The translations under genes were made by a program, and so were the position numbers. The notes under the pieces were generated by a model. That model ran no database searches. It had not been told where the DNA came from and was given only the letters and a program-made list of their open reading frames with translations. Source: an uncultured Pelagibacteraceae bacterium (GTDB lineage: Bacteria; Pseudomonadota; Alphaproteobacteria; Pelagibacterales; Pelagibacteraceae). From it: a stretch of 39,110 nt of DNA. Numbering within the stretch: position 1 is the stretch's first letter; each line of letters starts with the position of its first letter. Location: positions 1 to 39,110 of the forward strand of contig CACILF010000008.1 of assembly GCA_902587435.1 (NCBI GenBank). The letters run 5' to 3'. This document shows positions 8,735 to 15,441 of this stretch, one piece after another.

Positions 8735-9400
8735 ATGAAAAATGTAAAAGAAAGAGAAGACATAATTAAATTTGCGCTTATGCTTAATACCACAAATTTA
8801 TCTCCTCTTAGATCAGGAAATCTTTCTATAAGGGTAATAGAAAATGATGTCGAAGGATTTCTTCTTACACCTTCTGGAATTAAATATGAAACTCTTAAAC
8901 CAGAGGATATTGTTTTTCTTGCTTTAGATGAAAAATATGACAATTTAAAAATGTTCAATTCAGGATTAAACCCGTCATCTGAATGGCGTTTTCATCAAGA
9001 CGTTTATATAAAAAAAAGAGAAGCAAAAGCAATTGTTCACGCTCATTCTCCTCATGCAACTGCAGTTTCAACTCACGGTAAATCAATTCCTGCCTTTCAT
9101 TATATGGTCGCTCTAGCTGGCGGGGACGATATTAAATGTGCTGAGTATGCAACCTTTGGTACCCCAGACTTATCGATAAATATTATTAAAGCTTTAGAAA
9201 AAAGAAAAGGCTGTCTTATGTCAAATCATGGACAGTTAACAATCGGCGGAACTTTAAAACAAGCTTTCGAGTTAGCTCAAGAAATAGAAAATATTTGTCA
9301 TCAATACATAATTGCATTAAAGTTAGGAAAGCCTAAGATTCTTTCATCGACCGAGATGAGTAAAATCTTAGATAAAATAATTCATTATAAAAAGGGATAA
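8735..9400 (+). CDS. class II aldolase/adducin family; candidate methylthioribulose-1-phosphate aldolase
   Basis: 221 residues. It reads like L-fuculose-phosphate aldolase: SGNLSIRV (27-34), LLTPSGIKYETLKPEDIV (43-60), PSSEWRFHQDVY with the catalytic glutamate near 83, metal-binding HAHSPHA (His 102, 104) and a third histidine in SNHGQ (165). The related dehydratase MtnB is a possible alternative, but the PSSEW-plus-YATFGT pattern favours an aldolase. After mtnP-mtnA, the expected substrate is methylthioribulose-1-phosphate, giving DHAP and 2-(methylthio)acetaldehyde, as known for Ald2 of the DHAP shunt. No mtnC, mtnD, mtnW or mtnX gene is in the window. Fold certain; substrate inferred. Confidence 0.8.
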   Translation: MKNVKEREDIIKFALMLNTTNLSPLRSGNLSIRVIENDVEGFLLTPSGIKYETLKPEDIVFLALDEKYDNLKMFNSGLNPSSEWRFHQDVYIKKREAKAIVHAHSPHATAVSTHGKSIPAFHYMVALAGGDDIKCAEYATFGTPDLSINIIKALEKRKGCLMSNHGQLTIGGTLKQAFELAQEIENICHQYIIALKLGKPKILSSTEMSKILDKIIHYKKG

Positions 9401-9425
9401 CTTTTTATAAATTGTGTAGGGAAAT

Positions 9426-10466
9426 ATGATTAAAGTAGGGGAGCATGTTACTCTAGATATTATTGGTACAAAGAAAGAATACGATGCATCTTTCTTTGAA
9501 AGCCTTGTTCATAAAATTGCGGAAAAAGCAAAAGTAACTGTTCTAAATATAGCAAAGTATAAATTTGAACCGCAGGGTTTTACTTTAGTAGCTTTATTAG
9601 CAGAAAGTCATATTAGTTTTCATACATATCCTGAAAAAGGAATAATAAGTTTTGATTTCTATACTTGTGGAACAGTTGCACCATCTATTGCATTAGATGT
9701 TATAAAAAAAGAAATTGAACATAAAAGAATTATAAAAAAAGAATTAAACAGAGATACAATTTCTTTTTATTACGACAATACCAGCACAAAAGGATTGCAA
9801 AAAAATTATTTAGTAAAAGAAGTTTTAGAAGATTTTAAATCAAAAGTAGGTCAGCATATTGAAATATTAGATTTAGTAGAATATGGAAAATCATTGTTTA
9901 TAGATGGTGATTTGCAAGTTGCTGAGAGTGATGAGCATATATATAGCGGGACATTTGTAAATTCTGCAATGAAGTTAAATAAAAGCAAAGATAGAGCGGC
10001 AATTATTGGAGGAGGCGACGGGGGAGTTGCAAGAGAATGCATAGCAAAAGGTTTTGGATTTATTGATTGGTACGAATTAGATCCAGAAGTTGTTGAAGTT
10101 TGTAAAAAACATATTGGTTCTATTGGTAAAAATGCAACTGAGAAAAACTCTGTAAAATGTGTTTGGGGTGATGCCTTTGAAAGTATTAAAAAAGTTGAAG
10201 ATGATGCTTATGATAAAATATTTATTGATTTAAATGACGATCAGTTTTGTATAGATCTTGCAGCTAAAAATATGAATTCATTAGTAAGAATTCTTAAACC
10301 CGATGGAGTTATAACTGCTCAAGTTGGAAGCCAAGATAAAAAACCAAAGCAAGTTGATAATTGGTTAGATGTTTTTAACAAAAATTTTGGCAATGCTACC
10401 TTAGATAGAGTATATATCCCAAGTTTTGATAGTTCTTGGAATTTTTACTCATCAATTAACCATTAA
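9426..10466 (+). CDS. speD-speE: bifunctional S-adenosylmethionine decarboxylase / spermidine synthase fusion
   Basis: 346 residues in one frame. Residues 1-105 are a bacterial AdoMet decarboxylase: AESHISFHTYPE holds the processing site (Glu60-Ser61, where the pyruvoyl group forms) and DFYTCG holds the catalytic Cys81. Residues 110-346 are an aminopropyltransferase with the AdoMet-binding AAIIGGGDGGVARE (191-204), YELDPEVVEVCKKHIG and FIDLNDD (Asp268 and Asp271 in place of the usual DSSD pair). The enzyme should decarboxylate AdoMet and pass the aminopropyl group to a diamine such as putrescine, releasing MTA for mtnP. SpeD-SpeE fusions are known in bacteria. The acceptor region is divergent (DEHIYSGTFVNSAM, no DPxGPA). 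Last gene of the operon, 25 nt after the aldolase. Confidence 0.9.
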   Translation: MIKVGEHVTLDIIGTKKEYDASFFESLVHKIAEKAKVTVLNIAKYKFEPQGFTLVALLAESHISFHTYPEKGIISFDFYTCGTVAPSIALDVIKKEIEHKRIIKKELNRDTISFYYDNTSTKGLQKNYLVKEVLEDFKSKVGQHIEILDLVEYGKSLFIDGDLQVAESDEHIYSGTFVNSAMKLNKSKDRAAIIGGGDGGVARECIAKGFGFIDWYELDPEVVEVCKKHIGSIGKNATEKNSVKCVWGDAFESIKKVEDDAYDKIFIDLNDDQFCIDLAAKNMNSLVRILKPDGVITAQVGSQDKKPKQVDNWLDVFNKNFGNATLDRVYIPSFDSSWNFYSSINH

Positions 10467-10525
10467 TTTTATCTTTTTAAATCTCAGATTTTGTGGAATA
10501 ATAACTTTTAATTAATATTAATTAT

Positions 10526-10530
10526 AGGGG
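10526..10530 (+). promoter_or_regulatory. strong Shine-Dalgarno of the ABC binding-protein gene
   Basis: AGGGG followed by AA lies 6 nt before the ATG at 10537. Most genes here have weak or no recognisable Shine-Dalgarno sequence, so this clear site fits very high expression of a periplasmic binding protein. The only other equally clear sites I saw are before dctP and nrdA. Confidence 0.6.
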
Positions 10531-10536
10531 AACATA

Positions 10537-11400
10537 ATGAAATTGAAAAAAATTATATTAAGCGTTTTTGCTTCAATATTTCTTTTTAGTTCAACTGTAT
10601 CAGCAGATACTATTAGAATTGCAACAGAGGGCGCATACCCTCCGTGGAATGATTCATCTGAAGACGGAAAACTAATTGGATTTGAAGTTGATCTTGCAAA
10701 CTGGCTTTGTATTTACATGCAAAGAGATTGCAAAATTGTAGCTCAAGACTGGGATGGAATGATTCCAGCGTTAAGAATGAGAAAATACGATGCTATTATG
10801 GCAGGTATGTCTATTACTGATGAAAGAAAAAAAGTAATAACTTTTTCTCAAGGTTATGCTGATGAAGTTGCATCTCTTGCAGTAATGAAAGGTTCTGATC
10901 TTGAAGGAATGTCTACACCAGAAGGTATAAATTTATCTTTAGGTGGTAAAGATGTTAAAGCTGCTCTTAAAACTATTACTGGAGCTTTAGCTGGCAAAAC
11001 TGTTTGTACTCAAACTGGAACTATTCACCAAAACTTTTTAGAGTCAGGTGATGTTGGATCAGTTGATGTTAGAACTTATAAAACTCAAGACGAAGTTAAC
11101 CTAGATTTATCAGCAGGTAGATGTGATGCAGCATTAGCTGCAGCAGTAGCATTTACTGATTATGCTGAAAAATCTGGAAAAGCTGTTGTGTTAGTTGGAC
11201 CAACTTTCTCTGGTGGACATTTTGGAAACGGAGTAGGTGTTGGTTTAAGACAAGAAGCACAATTTGGTTCAGACTCTGCTCTTGGAAAAAGAGACGCTCA
11301 ACTACTTAAAGATTTCAATAAAGCTATTGATCAAGCAAGAAAAGCTGGAAAAATTAGCGAACTTGCTACTAAGTGGTTTGGCTTTGACGCATCAATGTAA
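10537..11400 (+). CDS. polar amino acid ABC transporter, periplasmic substrate-binding protein
   Basis: 287 residues. Signal peptide of about 23 residues ending VSA, then DTIRIATEGAYPPWNDSSED, GFEVDLANWLC, WDGMIPALRMRKYDAIMAGM and SITDERKKVITFS. These are the hallmarks of family 3 solute-binding proteins of the HisJ/ArgT/OccT type, which bind lysine, arginine, ornithine, histidine or opines. The insertion near residues 125-145 is unlike short HisJ. It is followed by a 12-bp hairpin and then two permease genes. A strong Shine-Dalgarno AGGGG precedes the ATG. Placement after the polyamine operon makes a basic amino acid (polyamine precursor) substrate attractive, but that is inference. Confidence 0.88.
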   Translation: MKLKKIILSVFASIFLFSSTVSADTIRIATEGAYPPWNDSSEDGKLIGFEVDLANWLCIYMQRDCKIVAQDWDGMIPALRMRKYDAIMAGMSITDERKKVITFSQGYADEVASLAVMKGSDLEGMSTPEGINLSLGGKDVKAALKTITGALAGKTVCTQTGTIHQNFLESGDVGSVDVRTYKTQDEVNLDLSAGRCDAALAAAVAFTDYAEKSGKAVVLVGPTFSGGHFGNGVGVGLRQEAQFGSDSALGKRDAQLLKDFNKAIDQARKAGKISELATKWFGFDASM

Positions 11401-11410
11401 ATTTAAAATT

Positions 11411-11440
11411 TAAAAGGCGGTTTATTTTAACCGCCTTTTA
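11411..11440 (+). terminator. 12-bp hairpin between binding-protein and permease genes
   Basis: TAAAAGGCGGTT and AACCGCCTTTTA are perfect inverted arms around a 6-nt TATTTT loop. The 3' arm ends in TTTTA, as in an intrinsic terminator, yet the ATG of the permease gene follows after only 2 nt (11443). It probably lets most transcripts end or be stabilised after the binding-protein gene, with limited read-through to the permeases, a known way to make binding protein in excess. Confidence 0.85.
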
Positions 11441-11442
11441 CC

Positions 11443-12135
11443 ATGGACTTAATATCATTTGGAGATAACGGTTGGGGTGATGAGCTTTTTGTAGCCGCGC
11501 TTATGACAATTGCTGTTGCAATTGCAGCAATGCTTATTGGTTTTTTATTTGCATTAATATTTACACCTTTAAAACTCTCAAAATATAAAATTTTAAATTT
11601 AATTGCTAATTCTTACACCACAGTTGTTAGAGGTGTTCCCGAACTTTTAGTTATATATCTTTTCTTTTTTGGTGGAAGCGGTGCAATAATGTATGTTGCG
11701 CAAATTTTCGGCTATTACGATTATATAGAAATAAATGCATTTATTACTGGTGCCACATCAATTGGAATTATTTCTGGTGCTTATTCTACAGAAGTTTTTA
11801 GAGGAGCAATTCAATCAATAGACAAAGGCCAGTTCGAGGCTTGTCATGTTTTAGGTTTAAAAAAATATATATATTTTTTTAAAGTAATTATGCCTCAAAT
11901 GTTAAGGCTGGCAATACCGAATCTAAGCAATGTTTGGCAAATAACTTTAAAAGATACTTCTTTAATTTCGGTTACTGGATTAGTTGAAATTATGAGACAG
12001 TCTTATATTGCAGCTGGATCAACTAGAGATCCACTTTTCTTTTATTCTTTCGCAGCACTTTTATATTTAATACTTACTTTTTTGAGCATGAAATTAATTA
12101 ATAGATTAGAAAAAAATTATAGCAGAGGCTATTGA
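11443..12135 (+). CDS. polar amino acid ABC transporter permease (HisQ-like)
   Basis: 230 residues with about five hydrophobic helices (roughly 15-40, 55-80, 95-120, 150-175, 190-215). The permease signature for coupling to the ATPase is visible as GAIQSIDKGQFEACHVLGL (EAA motif), and TVVRGVPELLVIYLFFFG is typical of the HisQ branch. The start ATG follows a stable hairpin by 2 nt, leaving no room for a Shine-Dalgarno sequence; the next in-frame ATG is 20 codons later and would cut into helix 1, so 11443 is kept. It overlaps the next permease by 4 nt. Confidence 0.9.
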   Translation: MDLISFGDNGWGDELFVAALMTIAVAIAAMLIGFLFALIFTPLKLSKYKILNLIANSYTTVVRGVPELLVIYLFFFGGSGAIMYVAQIFGYYDYIEINAFITGATSIGIISGAYSTEVFRGAIQSIDKGQFEACHVLGLKKYIYFFKVIMPQMLRLAIPNLSNVWQITLKDTSLISVTGLVEIMRQSYIAAGSTRDPLFFYSFAALLYLILTFLSMKLINRLEKNYSRGY

Positions 12136-12812
12136 TGGATTTAGAATTAATAATAACAATTTTCCCAAAATTATTAGGTGCAACACTGATAACTTTAAAA
12201 CTTTTATTTGCTTCATTATTTTTTGGATTAATTTTAGGATTATTTTTTGCAATTCTAAGACTAAATAAAAATAAATTAATAAGCAGTTTTGCATATGGAT
12301 ATTCATACTTGTTTCGAGGAACACCACTTTTGGTTCAGATATTTATTATTTATTTTGGTCTTGGACAAATAGAATACTTAAGAACAACTTTTTTATGGGT
12401 TATTTTAAAAGAACCTTATTGGTGCGCAATCATTGCGTTTTCATTAAATACCGGAGCGTATACTTCAGAGATATTAAGATCAGCATTTGAAACAATAAAA
12501 CCAGGAATAATTGAAGCTGGCAGAAGTTTAGGATTAAACAAAGTATTTATCTTTACTAAAATACAAATACCAATAGCAATTAAACAGTCTTTACCAGCAT
12601 ACGGCAATGAAATAATACTGATGTTAAAAGGAACATCTCTTGCAAGCACTGTAACACTTATGGATATAACAGGAGTTGCAAAATTTATTATTTCTACCAC
12701 TTTTAGACCAGTTGAAGTTTTTATAATAGCTGGAAGTATTTATTTATTTATTACTTTTTTAGTTCACAACTTAATAAAATATTTAGAAAAAAAATATAGT
12801 TATAATAATTAA
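12132..12812 (+). CDS. polar amino acid ABC transporter permease (HisM-like)
   Basis: 226 residues, multi-helix inner-membrane protein. SYLFRGTPLLVQIFIIYFGL and the EAA loop SAFETIKPGIIEAGRSLGL identify the HisM-type partner of the upstream permease; the two would form the heterodimeric channel of one importer. No ATP-binding subunit follows: the next gene lies on the opposite strand and its stop overlaps this one (TTAA, 12809-12812). The ATPase must be encoded elsewhere or be shared with another importer. Confidence 0.9.
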   Translation: MMDLELIITIFPKLLGATLITLKLLFASLFFGLILGLFFAILRLNKNKLISSFAYGYSYLFRGTPLLVQIFIIYFGLGQIEYLRTTFLWVILKEPYWCAIIAFSLNTGAYTSEILRSAFETIKPGIIEAGRSLGLNKVFIFTKIQIPIAIKQSLPAYGNEIILMLKGTSLASTVTLMDITGVAKFIISTTFRPVEVFIIAGSIYLFITFLVHNLIKYLEKKYSYNN

Positions 12813-13654
12813 TTCAATCTAAGATAAGTTAAAAAATTATATTCTTTAGAAGAATTTAAATAATTTTTTAATTTATCAGGCATACTATTAAATAAAGGTT
12901 TTTTAACAAATTCATCATCTTTTAAGTCCTCATATTTTATCAAAGGGGGAAACTCATAGTAACAATCTATTATTTTATTAATATTTTCAAACCAATTTAC
13001 ATCAGCATTTCCATCTCTTACTCTTTTAGAAATTTTATCAATATCTATTTTTACATTATAATTTTTATTAAATATTTTTTTAAAAATTATTTTATTAAAA
13101 AAAATATTTGTTTTTATTAAACTTAAAATGCCAGGATTATGATTAAATGCATAATTATTATATAATTGTTTTAAAGTTTGAAAATCACCTTTTCCAGGCA
13201 AATAATTATCCTCTAATACAATATTTTTTATATTAAAAAATTTTGACTCAATAAGTCTTTCAACGTGATTAACATGGTCGTCAAAAAAAACGAGCGTATT
13301 TTCTGGAATTTTTGAAAAATCATGAAATCTAAAATCTTTGGAACTGTATATAGCTTTTTTTGAAATATATTCTCTCTGACTCAAATCTATATCTAAAGAA
13401 ATTATTTCAGAATTTGGAAGAGTGTTCTCAATCAACCAAGTAGACTGACCTTTGTAAACTCCACTTTCAATAATTAACTTAGGTTTTAATCTTTTTAACA
13501 AAAAAAAGAATGAAAACATTTGTTGAAATAACATTCCACCTTTATTATTTTTAATAGGTCTATTTTCATAAAGATCACAAAAATTATCTAGTTCATTCGA
13601 AATATCATTGCCAGACCATTCTGGATTAGATTTTTCAAATATGAATTTTTTCAT
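12809..13654 (-). CDS. SAM-dependent methyltransferase-like protein (cephalosporin-hydroxylase-like fold)
   Basis: 281 residues. LIIESGVYKGQSTWLIENTL (residues 60-79) resembles the AdoMet-binding motif I (E-x-G-x-x-x-G), followed by EIISLDIDLSQ (motif II) and TLVFFDDHVNHVERL, then NIVLEDNYLPG. This pattern is seen in class I methyltransferases of the cephalosporin hydroxylase/FkbM type, often found in glycan clusters. It is probably co-transcribed with the DUF6165 gene 8 nt upstream, beside glycosyltransferases, so modification of a surface polysaccharide is plausible. The substrate cannot be read from sequence. Confidence 0.65.
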   Translation of the reverse strand: MKKFIFEKSNPEWSGNDISNELDNFCDLYENRPIKNNKGGMLFQQMFSFFFLLKRLKPKLIIESGVYKGQSTWLIENTLPNSEIISLDIDLSQREYISKKAIYSSKDFRFHDFSKIPENTLVFFDDHVNHVERLIESKFFNIKNIVLEDNYLPGKGDFQTLKQLYNNYAFNHNPGILSLIKTNIFFNKIIFKKIFNKNYNVKIDIDKISKRVRDGNADVNWFENINKIIDCYYEFPPLIKYEDLKDDEFVKKPLFNSMPDKLKNYLNSSKEYNFLTYLRLN

Positions 13655-13662
13655 TAATAAAA

Positions 13663-14052
13663 TTAATAATTTGTATATTCTTTGATTTCTTTAATTTTTG
13701 ATCCTGTGTGATTGTTTATATCTAATTTGATTTTGGCTCGAGTATCGTTGAGAAAATGAATATCTCTAGACAATCTAATAAACTCTTCTCCAAAATTTGA
13801 ATCTTTTTCACATTTTCTTTTATCATCTTCAATAATCCACAATTTTGAATTTATATTTTTTAAGGCAATAAAAAATTTTTCTAATTTTACATCCATTTTT
13901 ACATTTTTATCTAGTTCATTTTTTAAAACTTTATATTCGTCATTTATAAAATTAAGCTTTTCGGAGTCTTTAATTCTGTCTTTTTTAATTTCTAAAATGG
14001 ATATTTTATCAAAAAGTTCTCCAACAGATACTTCAACTAGAATTTTATTCAT
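13663..14052 (-). CDS. DUF6165 family protein
   Basis: 129 residues. The start VEVSVGELFDKISILEIKKD, the centre NINSKLWIIEDDKRKCE, and the end FIRLSRDIHFLNDTRAKIK with NNHTGSKIKEIKEY match the DUF6165 pattern as I remember it. The protein is helical, charged, and has neither signal peptide nor membrane segment. Members often sit beside GT9 heptosyltransferase-like genes, and here a GT9 gene is divergent with 32 bases between start codons. Molecular role unknown; a part in surface-glycan assembly is suggested only by context. Confidence 0.75.
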   Translation of the reverse strand: MNKILVEVSVGELFDKISILEIKKDRIKDSEKLNFINDEYKVLKNELDKNVKMDVKLEKFFIALKNINSKLWIIEDDKRKCEKDSNFGEEFIRLSRDIHFLNDTRAKIKLDINNHTGSKIKEIKEYTNY

Positions 14053-14084
14053 AAAATTTTATAGTGTGCTAAGTTGTTAAAAAT

Positions 14085-15020
14085 ATGTCTAATATTTTAA
14101 TAATAAAACACGGTTCTTTAGGAGATATAGCGCAAGCTTGCGGTGCAATTCAAGATATATCTGAAAATCATAATAACGATCAAATATACTTATTAACCAC
14201 AAAGCCATACTTTGATTTATTTAAAAAAAATCCTCATTTAACAGATGTAATATTAGACAAGAGACTATCTAGGTTTAATTTAATTTACCTTTATTTTTTG
14301 ATGAGAAAAATAAAAAAATTAAAAATTTCCAAGGTTTATGATTTGCAAAATTCTTCTAGATCAAGTTTTTATAAAAAAATTTTATTTCCTAGTTCAAATT
14401 TTAATACCTGGTCTTCATCTGAAACAACACTTCCAAAAGATACAACAAAAGAAGAATTTGATAAAAAATCTGTTCTGGAGAGATTTGAGCATCAACTACA
14501 GACATCAGAAATAAATACAAAGCATACAATGCTACCTGATTTTTCTTGGAGCTGCAGAGACATTTCTAAAATAAAATCAGAATATAAATTAGAAAAATAC
14601 ATTGTTTTATTTCCATTTTGTTCACCTCATCTTGCTCAAAAAAAGTGGCCTTATTACAATGAGCTAATTGAAAAAATAAAAAATAAATATAATGATCAGT
14701 ACAAAATTGTAGTGGCACCAGGGCCTGGAGAAATTAATGATTCAAAAGATATTAATGCATTATGTATTTTAGATAATGGAAAAGCTTTAGATATTTCTCA
14801 ACTTTCATCATTAATAAAAGATAGTTCATTTATTATTGCAAATGATACAGGCCCAGCACATATGGCAGCACATTTAGGATCAAAAGGTTTAACTTTATTT
14901 GGATCTCACACAACAGCTTACAAAGTAAGTATTGAAAGAGAGAATTTTAAAGCAATTCAAGTTAATGATTTAGCAAAACTATCTACGGATAAAGTTTTGG
15001 AAAAAATTATTTTAAATTAA
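14085..15020 (+). CDS. glycosyltransferase family 9 (heptosyltransferase-like)
   Basis: 311 residues, GT-B fold. The N-terminal NILIIKHGSLGDIAQACGAI and the C-terminal FIIANDTGPAHMAAHLGSKG plus LTLFGSHTTAYKVS are GT9 signatures (the D-T-G-P-x-H nucleotide-sugar site). WaaC/WaaF-type enzymes of this family add heptose to the LPS inner core; others add different sugars. VLFPFCSPHLAQKKWPYY in the linker is also typical. Divergent from DUF6165, convergent with a small membrane protein (TTAA overlap 15017-15020). Family certain, acceptor not. Confidence 0.85.
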   Translation: MSNILIIKHGSLGDIAQACGAIQDISENHNNDQIYLLTTKPYFDLFKKNPHLTDVILDKRLSRFNLIYLYFLMRKIKKLKISKVYDLQNSSRSSFYKKILFPSSNFNTWSSSETTLPKDTTKEEFDKKSVLERFEHQLQTSEINTKHTMLPDFSWSCRDISKIKSEYKLEKYIVLFPFCSPHLAQKKWPYYNELIEKIKNKYNDQYKIVVAPGPGEINDSKDINALCILDNGKALDISQLSSLIKDSSFIIANDTGPAHMAAHLGSKGLTLFGSHTTAYKVSIERENFKAIQVNDLAKLSTDKVLEKIILN

Positions 15021-15430
15021 ATATAAATTTTATCTGCTAATCCGTAACAAAGAATTGCACTTAAAATTGTAAAAACTAATGGTGCAATTACACCTTCGTT
15101 TGAGTCATTTTTTATTCCAGTTTTATCAATCTTTATAGAATAAGTATTCACTAAAAAGATGCATAAGTTTTGTACAAAAACTAAGTTAAAAAATCCCCAT
15201 GTTCCCTCAACTCCTCCTGGTCTAACAAACATAATGTAAATAGCCATTAAGACTGCGCCGAGAAAAAGTGCTCCACACATTCTCATCATAGTAGATGCTG
15301 TTTCATCTATTTGAAATTTTTCACGAAATTTTTTTGTTCCTATTATTAACTGGAAAGCGTAAACACCTAGTCCAATAAAATGAACTAAGAAAATTATTAA
15401 GTAGATTATTCCATTAAATTTTTCGATCAT
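15017..15430 (-). CDS. small four-helix membrane protein of unknown function
   Basis: 137 residues with four likely membrane helices at about 7-30, 50-69, 78-98 and 113-131. Between helices 1 and 2 is a charged loop (TKKFREKFQIDET); MFVRPGGVEGTWGFFN lies before helix 3. I do not recognise a family. The open frame is conserved-looking, in tight context (11 nt after the upstream GT4 gene on the same strand, stop shared with the convergent GT9 gene), so it is likely real and co-transcribed with the thioredoxin-like and GT4 genes. Confidence 0.65.
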   Translation of the reverse strand: MIEKFNGIIYLIIFLVHFIGLGVYAFQLIIGTKKFREKFQIDETASTMMRMCGALFLGAVLMAIYIMFVRPGGVEGTWGFFNLVFVQNLCIFLVNTYSIKIDKTGIKNDSNEGVIAPLVFTILSAILCYGLADKIYI

Positions 15431-15441
15431 TATTTATCTTA

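Noticed and set aside
8735-9400. Naming this gene mtnB (methylthioribulose-1-phosphate dehydratase)
   Set aside because: The family fold is shared, but the PSSEW, LLTPSGIKY and YATFGT blocks look like fuculose-phosphate aldolases, and no other genes of the dehydratase pathway are present here.
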